From a bacterium (GTDB lineage: Archaea > Nanoarchaeota > Nanoarchaeia > Woesearchaeales > UBA10216): a DNA stretch of 31,548 nucleotides. A program made the position numbers and the translations under genes. The first letter of the stretch is position 1; every line of letters begins with the position of its first letter. The stretch is from positions 1 through 31,548 of the forward strand of contig JAAGZO010001275.1 of the NCBI GenBank assembly GCA_024206195.1, given 5' to 3'. The notes beneath the pieces are model-generated. The model made no database searches. It saw only the letters and a program-made list of their open reading frames with translations, and was not told the DNA's origin. Positions 14,075 through 25,400 of the stretch are shown here, one piece after another.

Positions 14075-15209
14075 ATTTGTTAATTTTTTCACATCAAAGA
14101 TAGCAGATGTCGGTGGCATTGGAACAGGGGATCTCGCAGTTACCTTGACGGCTGGTTCGGCTGATGCAGGTGGACTGCCAACCCCTGTAGATGCCGAATA
14201 CTTTTATATTGTACTGGTTGATGCTTCCGCAAACAGGGAAATATGTAAGGTTACGAGTAGGTCTGGAGATATTTTAACTATTGTGAGAGGTCAAGACAAT
14301 ACTATTGCACGTCAGTTTCTTCAGAGTGACATAGTTGAAGTAAGGTTCAATGCCGGTTCTGCAGAAGACATGCAGACAGAAACCGCAGCTAATACCACCG
14401 CTATATCTGCATTAGGCACAATATCTTCTCAGGATGCAGACAGTGTAAACATTGATGGTGGTAATATTGACGGGACCGCAATTGGAGAGACAACACAATC
14501 AACAGCCCAATTCACCTCACTGATAGCATCGACAGAACCAACGGCTGATACAATGGTTGGAAATAGAGTATATAATGATTCAAGATATGTTCAATCTGGA
14601 AGTGTCGGGGCCCCATCTCTTGAATCCGGAACGCACATGCTGTTTTATCAAGCAGCAGCACCAACAGGATGGGTAACAAAAGTCGACTGGGGGAGTTGGA
14701 CGAACATAATAGTAGGTAATTCATGGTCTAACGGTGGTTCTGATTTTCCTTTTTCATACACAACGGCAGTTAGTGTAAGTGACCATTCTTCTCATGATCA
14801 TGATATTGGAAGCCATACGCATAATGTTAGTTCACATAGCCACACAACATCTAATCATAGTCATGGATATGGTACGCTTCAGTTTCAAACAGGTGAGCTG
14901 GATTCCAGTAGACATTTTAGAATGTATGTAGCTAACGGATCGTCGGCTATTGTTTCTCAAGATACATTTGGAAGTTGGGGCGGTGATAATTTAGCAAGAA
15001 ATGCAGCTGCCAGTTACGAATTCTGGACTAAGGGAGGATCAGGAAGCACAAGTGACGGTGGTTCAGGAAGCACAGGTGACGCATCACCAGCGACAGGTAA
15101 TCCAGCAAGCGGTTCAACATCATACGCATCAGCAGGCTCGCACTCGGTAAGTCAAAGCACATGGAATCCACGATATCAGGTAGTAGTATCAGGGTGGAAG
15201 AATTTTTAA
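14061..15209 (+). CDS. Tail collar/fibre protein with His-rich tip
   Basis: A 382-residue protein. ATG 14061 is chosen since homology-like sequence starts there (MANLKFVNFFTSKIA); the frame is open further upstream but only inside the previous gene. The N-terminal part (ICKVTSRSGDILTIVRGQDN) is a common attachment module of phage fibres. A collar-like segment follows (LFYQAAAPTGWV). Residues about 239-271 contain nine His with four H-x-H pairs, as in fibre tips that bind metal. A Gly/Ser-rich linker and WNPRYQVVVSGWKN finish the protein, typical of collar domains. Confidence 0.75.
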   Translation: MANLKFVNFFTSKIADVGGIGTGDLAVTLTAGSADAGGLPTPVDAEYFYIVLVDASANREICKVTSRSGDILTIVRGQDNTIARQFLQSDIVEVRFNAGSAEDMQTETAANTTAISALGTISSQDADSVNIDGGNIDGTAIGETTQSTAQFTSLIASTEPTADTMVGNRVYNDSRYVQSGSVGAPSLESGTHMLFYQAAAPTGWVTKVDWGSWTNIIVGNSWSNGGSDFPFSYTTAVSVSDHSSHDHDIGSHTHNVSSHSHTTSNHSHGYGTLQFQTGELDSSRHFRMYVANGSSAIVSQDTFGSWGGDNLARNAAASYEFWTKGGSGSTSDGGSGSTGDASPATGNPASGSTSYASAGSHSVSQSTWNPRYQVVVSGWKNF

Positions 15210-15211
15210 TT

Positions 15212-15559
15212 ATGACTAAAAAAATTAAAAGACCATGCATAAGAGGATTGAAAGAGTTTTCTAAGGGCGGTTGTCCTGAAAAAGGATATGATAAAGTTGA
15301 TGGTTCAGGATGCCCTGCCTGGAAAGAATATACTATCCCTCCGCCGTGTAAGAGCAAGGGGCCAATTACATTAAAAGATTGTATCGATGGGTTGTCTGAA
15401 TACTGGCAGTTTGAAGCCCTAAAATTACTGGAAGGCAACCAAGCAGCAACAGAATCGTTTAGGAATAATATGAGCACGGCAACCGGACCAAAGCCTGATC
15501 CTGCACTTGTTCATATTGCTACAATGATGGAAAACCAACAAAAATACCTGGATCAATAA
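15212..15559 (+). CDS. Cys-rich small protein (115 aa)
   Basis: ATG 15212 lies three bases after the previous stop. An in-frame ATG at 15161 lies inside the previous gene and is rejected. The product begins MTKKIKRPCIRGLKEF. Cys residues occur in GGCPEKGYDKVDGSGCPAWK and in PPCKSKGPITLKDC, which could bind a metal. The second half is helical. It has no signal peptide. I recognise no named family. It sits among tail genes and shares one base with the next start (ATAATG), so it is coupled to the 15559 gene. Confidence 0.6.
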   Translation: MTKKIKRPCIRGLKEFSKGGCPEKGYDKVDGSGCPAWKEYTIPPPCKSKGPITLKDCIDGLSEYWQFEALKLLEGNQAATESFRNNMSTATGPKPDPALVHIATMMENQQKYLDQ

Positions 15560-17463
15560 TGAGAATTGAAATAAATAAATTTTCAGGTGAAAGGCCAAAA
15601 ATATCACCGCCATTATTAGATCCAAGCCAAGCACAGATAGCCAGCAATGCAAACACTATTCGTGGTGATCTAAGAGCGTGGAAAGCACCTAAGAGAGTAT
15701 CTACGCTAAGCTTAACAACAGTTCAAACAATCTTCCAATATGTAGAAAATAGTAATACCCATTGGGTAGAATATTCCACAATTGTAGACCATATTAAGTC
15801 GCCTATGGCCGGGGATCAATACGAGCGTGTTTATTTTACCGGAGGGACTACATTTGAACCAAGATTTTTTGCTAATAATATCGCTACCGGGGATTTTGAT
15901 TTTACAAGTGATTATTTAAAGCTCGGAATACCAGCACCGACAGCAGCACCTTCAGTTGTCACTACCGGTGGAAGCGTTTACAGAGGCTATATTTATTGCT
16001 TTCTTAACTCTTATGGTGATCAAGGTGCTCCGTCAGCAGTAGGTTCCGATAGCGATTATGGTACTGGATATGCGTTAATCGGAGGGATTGAGACAGCGCC
16101 TGCCGACAGAGCGATTAGCAAAATACATTTATATAGAACAAATTCAGGAACAGCAGGAAGCGCAGAATTTCAGTTTGTATGTGCCGCGACATGGTTTTTA
16201 GAGACAGCCTCTTATTCTGTTGGCGACTATGTGGTCTATTTAACAAATCTTTATAAATGCACAACAGCGCACAGCGCAGGGGCATGGAATGCCGGAAACT
16301 TTACGCAAGGTGAAAACGTAGCTGATGATGATCTTGCAGAAGTAATACCGACATATTCGGTAAGTGGGTCCACCATTGTTACATACGATCCACCACCAGA
16401 CAATCTTGATGGTCTGATTGTTCTTTCAAATGGTGTTGCTGCTGGATTTGTTGGAAACAAGTTATATCTATCAGAGCCGTATCAAGTCCATGCATGGCCA
16501 GCAGTCTATTCTATAGGTTTTGAATATCAAATAATAGGGCTTGGGTTTTTTGGCACATCAATCGCAGTTTTAACAGAGGGATTCCCATATATTGTTTTTG
16601 GTTCACATCCATCATCAATGTCAAAACAAATACTTGCAAGTTTATTCCCATGCATAAGCAGAAGGTCAATAGCACAAGCTGAAAACAGTGTGTTTTACAG
16701 TTCTAATGAATGTCTTGTTCAGGTTGGCCAAAATGGTGCAACTAATGTAACCGCAGGGATTATAGACAAAGATAATTGGGACACTTACCTGCCTACCTTA
16801 ATTCATGGAGAATATTATTCAGGAAAATATTTTGGATTCAATACTACCGGTGGAATTGTAATTGATTTTATCAATGGTGAGCTATCAACTCTAAGAGTAA
16901 TATCTCAGGCTGAATTTGTTTCTCTCGGAGAGAGTAAATTATATATCGTATCAGATGACACAGAGGCGTATGATGAGAATAACCCCCCAGAAAATATACC
17001 TCAGTGTGTTAAGGAATGGGAGGGAAGCGATATAAACTATTTATATCATACCTGGGTGTCAAAGGAGTTTATACTAGACTCATATACCAATTTTGCATAT
17101 GTTCAAATCCTTCTTGATCAGGCGTTTTATAAACAGGTTGATGATTTAATAGACTACGAAGCCCTTAACGCAGCTCTGTTTCAGGAAAATCTTGAGGGTG
17201 CAATGGGTATGAATCCCATTAGCACAAGACGGATGTGTGGGGATACATTGTTTGGAATAGGAGATATCGATATCAGCAGTGCTATCACCTTTAAAATATA
17301 TGCAGATAATGTACTAAAATTTACAAAGACGGTTAATCAGTTAAACAATATCTTTCCATTGCCAAAAGGTTTTGCTGGAAAAAGATGTTACTTTGAGGTT
17401 AGCGGATACATACCGATAGTTCCACCAATTAGAATAGCTCCTACAAAAGAGGAATTATTCTGA
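15559..17463 (+). CDS. Large tail protein (tail nozzle/tubular B-like candidate)
   Basis: A 634-residue protein, beta-rich throughout. It starts MRIEINKFSGERPKI and includes LLDPSQAQIASNANTIRGDL, a start often seen in podovirus tail nozzle-type proteins. A repetitive core has IYCFLNSYGDQGAPS, ISKIHLYRTNSG and LYLSEPYQVHAWP, reminiscent of beta-propeller-like nozzle proteins. At about 217-251 a short insert, YSVGDYVVYLTNLYKC followed by WNAGNF, looks like a carbohydrate-binding (chitin-binding-like) module. The order after the adaptors and collar fits a distal tail-tube component; the assignment rests on context and style, not on a diagnostic motif. Confidence 0.6.
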   Translation: MRIEINKFSGERPKISPPLLDPSQAQIASNANTIRGDLRAWKAPKRVSTLSLTTVQTIFQYVENSNTHWVEYSTIVDHIKSPMAGDQYERVYFTGGTTFEPRFFANNIATGDFDFTSDYLKLGIPAPTAAPSVVTTGGSVYRGYIYCFLNSYGDQGAPSAVGSDSDYGTGYALIGGIETAPADRAISKIHLYRTNSGTAGSAEFQFVCAATWFLETASYSVGDYVVYLTNLYKCTTAHSAGAWNAGNFTQGENVADDDLAEVIPTYSVSGSTIVTYDPPPDNLDGLIVLSNGVAAGFVGNKLYLSEPYQVHAWPAVYSIGFEYQIIGLGFFGTSIAVLTEGFPYIVFGSHPSSMSKQILASLFPCISRRSIAQAENSVFYSSNECLVQVGQNGATNVTAGIIDKDNWDTYLPTLIHGEYYSGKYFGFNTTGGIVIDFINGELSTLRVISQAEFVSLGESKLYIVSDDTEAYDENNPPENIPQCVKEWEGSDINYLYHTWVSKEFILDSYTNFAYVQILLDQAFYKQVDDLIDYEALNAALFQENLEGAMGMNPISTRRMCGDTLFGIGDIDISSAITFKIYADNVLKFTKTVNQLNNIFPLPKGFAGKRCYFEVSGYIPIVPPIRIAPTKEELF

Positions 17464-18047
17464 TGGCAATTAATGTTCCAGATGTTCCTAATGTATTAAA
17501 CGAGCCTACAGAATTTTTACGGCACGTTAAATTGGCTATTGAGGAATCAGTGTCAACAGTTAGCACATTGCAATCAACAGTTACAACAATAACAAACAGT
17601 ACATCTGCATCAACATTGCGAACCCAGATTGCAGAAGGGAAGGCATTTGCTACTAATCACAGTGTTAATTTAGAGGTAAACGAAACATTAAATATACTTG
17701 CGATTACAGCCAATAATGCATTGATTGTTACTCTTGGCGACTCCATAGATTCATTTTTTGAAACCAAAATGGAAGTTTACACCGGAACAACAGTTACAAG
17801 CAATGGTGAAGAGCTTACCTTGAGAAACAGAAACGAACGTAGTTCTAATTCAGCAACAATGAGCGCATATCATTCACCAACAATAACATCAGATGGTACA
17901 TTGGTATATACAACAAGGTGGTTAACAGGAAACAAACCGGGAGCTATCCGTATATTAGCTCCAAATCAGACATATATGTTTAGAATTACATCAACATCAT
18001 CAGGCAATTGGATTACCCATGAATTATATATAACAGAAGACACATAA
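17463..18047 (+). CDS. Tail-associated hypothetical protein (194 aa)
   Basis: The start overlaps the previous stop by one base (TGATG), with GAGG upstream. Residues 1-45 form a helical, coiled-coil-like stretch (HVKLAIEESVSTVSTLQSTV), as in short trimerising fibre stems. The rest is beta-rich, Thr/Ser/Asn-heavy, with ANNALIVTLGDSIDSFFETK and an end NQTYMFRITSTSSG. This composition fits a small fibre or spike accessory protein. No named family recognised. Confidence 0.55.
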   Translation: MAINVPDVPNVLNEPTEFLRHVKLAIEESVSTVSTLQSTVTTITNSTSASTLRTQIAEGKAFATNHSVNLEVNETLNILAITANNALIVTLGDSIDSFFETKMEVYTGTTVTSNGEELTLRNRNERSSNSATMSAYHSPTITSDGTLVYTTRWLTGNKPGAIRILAPNQTYMFRITSTSSGNWITHELYITEDT

Positions 18048-18057
18048 GGGAGCTAAC

Positions 18058-18423
18058 ATGGACACAAACAACCCAATTGTAGACACAACAAATCTTGCAG
18101 CAGGTACATATTATTATGAACTTTACCTTGCCAGACACAAAAATGTATTAATCCAGTATGAAATGACAAGTGGCGATACCGATAATACGTTAACTATGAC
18201 AATTTTTGGCACTGTATACCCATATGCCATAAAAGAAGTCACTACTGACTGGGTAGATATAACCGATGACCTTACAGACAGCCTCGCAATATCTGTCAAT
18301 AATAGTACAGAGCATGATTTGACAACCGTTGATACTAACATCCGGTTTATGAAACTCAAATTTGTTATAGTTGTGAGCAATACAACTCCTAATAATTCTC
18401 TGAAAATAGGATTCAATGCGTAA
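18058..18423 (+). CDS. Tail-associated hypothetical protein (121 aa)
   Basis: The ATG follows AAGGGAG. The product starts MDTNNPIVDTTNLAAGTYYY and is beta-rich with strands such as VLIQYEMTSG and MKLKFVIVVSN, suggesting a compact beta-sandwich. It lies between two other small tail genes with tight spacing, so it belongs to the adsorption module. No function is assigned. Confidence 0.55.
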   Translation: MDTNNPIVDTTNLAAGTYYYELYLARHKNVLIQYEMTSGDTDNTLTMTIFGTVYPYAIKEVTTDWVDITDDLTDSLAISVNNSTEHDLTTVDTNIRFMKLKFVIVVSNTTPNNSLKIGFNA

Positions 18424-18425
18424 TT

Positions 18426-19436
18426 GTGCATACAACATCGAATAAAATAAAAGGTTCATCAGCCTCCGGAACAATATATCGCTTAGGTAATAAGCGAATA
18501 GATGGCAGTGTTAGGTTCAGTAGTGATGATGAATCCGGTATAACGGTTATAGAAAAATACATTGACGGTGTTTGGAACCCTACATCTTTCAAGGCCGGTC
18601 CTAAATCGGTGTATGTCGGTGAGCGAGTAGCGATAGCCGCAGCAGGTCATCACATAATAACAGAAGATGTAGACGGGCATGCACATTTTCACGGACATTC
18701 AATGTTTGATGGCCAACTCTCAACTACTGGCGCAAGAATATTAACCGCTTATAACTATACAGAAAGACATGTAGCACAACCTGATAATACTGGTAGTTGG
18801 ACAGGAACAACCTTTGATTTCCTCTTCCCTTCCGCTGAACATGTTTTGGTAAAAAAGGGTTATTTTCAAACAGGTACAATGGCAGCCACATCCCCGGTTA
18901 GGATTAAGATATGGGAGGGTACAGACGATACAGGGTTGCTCTCCTTCAACCAATTGTACCCCACCAACAAGTTTGCTGCATCTTCAGAAGTAAGTTCAAA
19001 CTTAGATGGCTATATCGAATATGGGGCCGGGGAGAATTATTTTTTCAGGGTAGAAAGTGAGGAGGATTTCTCATTAAAAACAAATGCGGCAGGGACATTG
19101 CTGTGGTTAGCTGTTGATCAATCCTATGTTCATGAAGACGATATGTTACAAACAACTGAATGGATATCTGGAGGTACTTTTATAGCAGGTCAGCTATCGG
19201 TACAGAATAAGCAGATTTATGTATGCAATACAACAGGGATACAAACCGGAACTTTTGCAAGCAACGTATCCAGTTGGGACTTGCTTACAGACAGTTTGAA
19301 TGATCAGTTTTCGTATGAAAAGATAATCGCCGGTAAAACTGTAACAATACCAGAAAATCAACAAATGGCGTTACACTCGGATTTGATTCTTGACGGGATT
19401 TTAAACTTAGATGGTACTTTAGCAATAAGGACTTAA
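18426..19436 (+). CDS. Tail-associated protein with carbohydrate-binding-like segment (336 aa)
   Basis: The likely start is GTG 18426, two bases after the previous stop, probably by coupling; the Shine-Dalgarno is weak. The N-terminal part contains GTIYRLGNKRIDGSVRFSSD, and residues 74-92 include HHIITEDVDGHAHFHGHSM, with several His. A central beta-sandwich-like region has VRIKIWEGTDDTGLLSF. Around 245-288, EWISGGTFIAGQL...QIYVCNTTG resembles the small carbohydrate-binding-like module in the 634-residue tail protein. The end (AGKTVTIPENQQMALHSDLI) looks like a short beta-helix. Probably a fibre or spike accessory. Confidence 0.55.
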   Translation: MHTTSNKIKGSSASGTIYRLGNKRIDGSVRFSSDDESGITVIEKYIDGVWNPTSFKAGPKSVYVGERVAIAAAGHHIITEDVDGHAHFHGHSMFDGQLSTTGARILTAYNYTERHVAQPDNTGSWTGTTFDFLFPSAEHVLVKKGYFQTGTMAATSPVRIKIWEGTDDTGLLSFNQLYPTNKFAASSEVSSNLDGYIEYGAGENYFFRVESEEDFSLKTNAAGTLLWLAVDQSYVHEDDMLQTTEWISGGTFIAGQLSVQNKQIYVCNTTGIQTGTFASNVSSWDLLTDSLNDQFSYEKIIAGKTVTIPENQQMALHSDLILDGILNLDGTLAIRT

Positions 19437-19438
19437 AA

Positions 19439-22400
19439 ATGGGTAAAATCAGTTTCGATAATCAAGCAGAACCATCTGACATACCAAGTTCAGGAAATAC
19501 ATATGTATATGTAGATTCAACTGATTTACATCTAAAGCAAAAAGATGATACCGGCAAAGTCATAGATGTAACGCAGACAACCGTTCTTTCATGGCTGGAA
19601 AGTGTTAAGGCTTTTTATGATCCGACATCCTCCCTTCCATCTTCACCAAGTAGCGGAGATAGATATATAGCCAGTGCAACGGCTAATGGTTGGGTTACAC
19701 AAATGGTCTATGAATATAATGGCGTTACATGGGACGTAACAATTCCTGTTGACGGAAGTGCAATAAGCGTTACAGATCCAGACCCTAATCAATCATACAT
19801 ATTTGATGGTACAGTATGGCAAAACTTTGGCACAACAACATCACACAATAGCTTAACAGGGATACAGGGCGGAACCACAGCACAATATTATCATTTAACT
19901 ACTGCTGATTATGCGGCTTTAACAGATGCTAATGCACAATTAACCGCACTTCATACAGACGGAACGCCTACATTTGGTGTAACCACATTGGGTGATTCTT
20001 CACAAATGGCATCAAGCGCAGCGCCTACATCTGATGCAGATATAGCTAATAAAAAGTATGTTGATGATGCTGTGAGTGTAGAGGATTTATGGGATAAAAA
20101 CGGCACTGTTCTTCATCCAAAAACTGCTGGAGATTCTGTATTTATATATGAAGGAGCCAACCCTATCTGTAAGCTATGGGATGGTGATGGTAATGATGCG
20201 GGAACACTATCTTTATTCACTGGAACTACTCAATATGTACATTTCTCAGCCGATGAGGATAGCTGGATAACAGGTGGTAGTTTTGGAATAGGTGATGATG
20301 ATCCAACCTCTGATTTGCATGTTCGTTTCAATTATCCAACACCAGCTACCACAGTAGGGCTTACCCTTGAACAGGTAGGGGCAGGAGATTGTGTAACACA
20401 TTATTATTTAACAGGTGGACAGAGATTTGATACAGGTATTGATAATAGTACAACTAATGACGACTTTGTTATCGGCTCTGGTAACTTTGGCACAAAATAC
20501 CTTTCTATCGACACCAGTACAAATACTGTAACTGTAAGTAATCTATCTGGAACTTTAGCGAATGGCGTAACTGCTACAACCCAATCTGCTGGTAATGATT
20601 CAACCCTGGTTGCTACTACTGCGTATGTCGATGATGCTGTTTCTTTGGAGGAGTTCTGGCAGCGAGCTGGAACTACCATAAGCCCAAAGACTGCCGGTGA
20701 CAACATAACAACTACCGGAGACATTACGGGTGCAAATTTAACCGGTGATGAACTGGATATAATAAGCACAGCAACAACAACCAGACCAGTAATTGTAACC
20801 GCAAATAGCCTGACGACAGCACCGGCAGCATACATTTCATCGAGCAGCGCAGATGCAAGCGCAAGATACCTATTAGAGTTAATAAACAGTGATTCTAATT
20901 CTATATTAACGGGTGGGATTACAATTGATAATAATGGTGGTGGCTCTGGATTTGATCTTACAAATGAAAATACTACTTTAGATGCATTGGATGTTGATTG
21001 TGACAGCTTGACCACTGGTGGAATTGCAAACTTTAAATCTAATTCGGGCGATACAAATGCCAGGGATTTAGTTACTATTCACAATGATAATGCTTTGGCT
21101 ACGGGAACAACTTGCTTAAGCATCATTCAAGATTCAACAGGATTAGCACTTAACACAAATGGTAATATTACTGCAGGTTCTTATGATGGAGTTTTAAATG
21201 ATGGTGTAACAGGAACAACCCAGTCTACAGACGATAACTCGACAAAAATTGCTACTACAGCATATGTAGACGCTGCAGTTCTATCAGAAGATTTTTGGGA
21301 TAGATCTGGTACGGTAATTACCCCAAAGACTGCCGGTGATGACATTGCGACTACTGGCGATATTAGTGTGGCTGGAGCAAGTGCATCAAATGGATTATTC
21401 CAACCTGTTTATCCGGATGATGAAGGGCTTATTTTAAATCTACCATTTAAAGAAGTAGGAGGCACTACTCAATATGACAGAAGTTCATATGCAAATAATT
21501 GTACTATTGTAGGGACTGCTGCTGTTACAGCTACTGGTGGATTGACAACAAGTGGTCTCGTTTTTCAATCTACACTCGGATATATTGATATCCCGGACAT
21601 GGCCTCAGGGACTTTTGATGATGGTATAACTATGGAAGTCTGGTCTTATCCGACCGCGACAAACTCATTTGCCCCATTGTTTACTATCGGGAACGGAGCA
21701 TCTGGTAATAATATATGGATTGAAAGATGGGGACAAAATACTGCCTTAAGGGTTAATGTGCAAGATGGAACATCTCAATTAGATGGAATTGATACAGGTT
21801 TTGGAACATACCCAATAAATGAATGGACCCATGTCATTGTTACAATTACAAAAGCTGGCGCAGTTAAGACTTATATAAATGGGAAAGAAGAAGCTTCTGG
21901 AACTGTTGAGGGAATAAATGCAATTGCAAGAACAGTTAATTATCTTGGATATAGAGACGGGATAAGCTCGGCGCAATATTATAACGGGAGTATGGCAAAC
22001 CCTAAACTTTATAAAAGAGTATTGAACCCGATAGAAGCGAAAACGGCCTATTTAAGAGGGCATTCAGAAGATTCAAGTAGTGTAATCACTTCTGATGAGT
22101 TTAAAGTATTTAACACAAGTGGGACAGCTAATATAACCGTAACCTCAAAAGATGTAGGCGATGACATATTAACTGTCAAGGATGATACCTCAACATATGG
22201 GGCACTTCTGGCTTTAGATTCAGAAAGTAACAATGGTGCCAATAGAAGTTTATTAGAAATAGACCACTCGGGAACAGGGGGTGCTACAAGTGCTATTGAT
22301 ATAAACCTTGGCAGCTCTAACGGGGCCATACTCCAAGGGTCATCTAGCAATACAACTCTTCCAGGGCTTAGATTAGATTGTAATGATTTGACATATGGAG

Positions 22401-25400
22401 CTGTTGCACACTTTGCTTCAAGCTCAACAGATACCAACATTAGAAAATTAGTACATATACAGAATGCCAGTGCTTTATCAACTGGGACTACTGGACTTGT
22501 AATCGATCAGGCATCAACAGGGAAAGCTATATCAACCAATGGAGACATTACCGCCGGAGCTTATGCAGGTACTGAATTAGATATTGTTAGCACAGCCACA
22601 ACAACAAGGCCAGCAATAATAACAGCGAATAGCTTAACAACAGCACCAGCCGTTTATATTTCATCGAGTAGCTCAGATGCAAGTGAAAGATACTTGCTGG
22701 AGTTGGTCAATAATGACGTAGGCTCGATACTTACAGGTGGAATTACAATTGATAATAACGGAGGCGGACCGGGTTTAGATCTTACAAATGAGAACACAAC
22801 TCTTGACGCGATTGACGTTGATTGTGACAGCTTAACAACTGGTGGAATTGCAAGCTTTAAATCAAATTCAGGTGACACAAGCAGTAGAGATTTAATGACT
22901 ATTCATAATGACAATACTCTTGCTACTGGTACAGTTGGATTGAATATTATCCAGGATTCAACAGGTAAAGCTATAACAACTAATGGGAATATTACTGCAG
23001 GTTCTTATGACGGAGTTTTAAATGATGGCGTTACAGCTACAACTCAAAGTCCCGGAGATAATACAACTAAGGTAGCAACTACAGCCTTTGTAGTTGCAGA
23101 GATTTCTGCTGCTGACTTATGGGATAGAACAGGAACTATATTAAGTCCAGCGACAGCAGGGGATAATATTACCACTACTGGAGACTTAACAGCAGCGAAT
23201 ATTACAGCTGGTAGTAACTTAGGTATTAGTCAAAGTGGAATTACAAACCTTGTAGTAGGGAATACAACTGGCAAATCTAAGTTGTATTTTGGACAAGCGA
23301 CCAACACTAATTTAGTAATAGAATGGACTTACGATGCAACACCTGCAGATGCATCCGCAAGAATAACTACTTGGGGATATGCTAATGATTTTTATATAGA
23401 TGCTAAAGTTTTATCATTACAGACTAATAATAGTACTGGTCAAGTTGGTATTGGTACAGATGACCCACAAGCAAAATTAGATGTTAGAGGTAATATAAGA
23501 GTTGGAGATTGGGTTTCTGCTGATGTGTCTATATTTGGTGCACCTGCATCTGGCGGAGACTTTAATATTGGTCAAACAAGTGGTGCTGGTAAGATTAAGT
23601 TTGTGAGCAATGCTGGTACTGATTTAGTAACCATTGAAAACGGTGGTGATGTCGGTATAGGGATAACAACACCAAGTGAGAAATTAGAAGTTAATGGAAC
23701 AGTCAAAGCAACTGCATTTAGTGGAGATACTGCGGTATTAGAATCAAGCGTTTATCAAGGTGTTTATGGAAGTCAAGACGGTCAAGTATTAGGAATTGAT
23801 TTTTCAGAAGTAGGTTCAACTACCCAATATGATAAGGGTCCATTAGCAAATAATGCAACTGGAACAAGTGCAGGATTAGTTACATCAACGGGCGGACGCT
23901 ATGGAAGTGGTGCTGTATTAAATGGGACTACTGACTATTTTACCTTAGCTAATTCGACAGGGCTACCAACAGGAGCAGCGGTAAGAACAATGGAGGCTCT
24001 TGTTAAAATAGACGATATTACGTTACAAGATGGTGTTATCTTCAGATATGGTACAGAAACAGAGGACGATGTTTTCGCACTAGAGCAAGATGACGCTGCA
24101 TTTAGAATATTTACTAATAATGATTCATCTTATACTGGAAACATTTTAGCAGAAGGAAATTGGTATTTAATCCAAGTAACATATTCAGGAACACAGATTA
24201 ATATGTGGGTTAATGGTGAAAAAGTTATTACAAACGATGCTATAACCGTTAATACTGCTTCTGGAACTACTCCTTATATTGGAAGTAGAGGCGGTTCATC
24301 TGATTACTTTGATGGGAATATAGCTTTTGTTAAAGTATACGACAGAGTTTTGGAAGATGATGAATTAAGTGCTCATTATTTAAGGTCAGTTGGTGATACA
24401 ATAATAAAATCAAATGAAGCTAAAGTAATTAACACATCAAATGAAATCCACAACATAGCAGGATATGACCCGGCTTATGCTGTTGACGTATTTTCTTTAT
24501 CAGATTTACCTACTGCTGTTACAGGAGTAATTACACTTGAAGCAAAGATGTATAATTTCCATAACATAATCGTTTTTTCTGATAGATTAGTTATCCCAGA
24601 TAATGCAACAACAATTTTTAACATGTCTGAATATGGATTTAACACTTATCTATTATATACAGGTACAGGAACATTCATTACAGGAGCAGCAAATGCAGGG
24701 TTGCGAATACTAAATGCTTCAATAGGTATGACGGGTACAGGAGCTAAATGTTTTGACGTTAATGGAACAGTAGGTATGGATTTTTTAAGTATAATTTGTC
24801 TTGGAACAGGTCAAACATTAGGAACTTTAGCTGGCGAAGCGGTGTCGGCTGCTACTGGGGACGCTAGATTTGTGGCAAGAAGATCGGATTTCACAGGATA
24901 CACCGAGGGTTTCACATTAACTAATTTGCAAGTTTTCGTTATAGACCAAGTAAATCTTGTGCAAAATGCAAGTAGTACATCACACTCAATAAAAATAGCG
25001 GGCGCATTATCACTGCCATCTACTATATCCGCAGCGGGAATTGGGTCAGCGGCAAGTGGTAGCTGTTTTGATATTTCACCCATAATACAAAACCAGGTAT
25101 CCATCAAAGATGCACACAACAGCGGCTCTGGTGATTATTTCACAACAAGAACTACAGGAACATTTACAGCCGTTGCAGATGCCTCAGTTTCAGCCGAAGC
25201 AATAACAAGCGTTACTGATTCAAGTGGTGTGGCTAGATTTAATTTTTCTGCACCACCTACATTATTTGTTAATCAAGAAGTAGTCATAAGTGGATTTACT
25301 ACCAATACAGCTTACAATGGAACTTATATAATCACAGCTACAGGGACTAACTATTTTGAAGTATATAGTATTGATTATGGTTCAGATGAGACAGGAAGCT

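Noticed and set aside
20404..21015. A 203-codon open frame on the minus strand opposite the tail fibre
   Set aside because: It lies fully antisense to a strongly supported fibre gene, mirrors its low-complexity Thr/Ser repeats (a similar antisense frame appears opposite the second repeat copy), and has no plausible RBS context.
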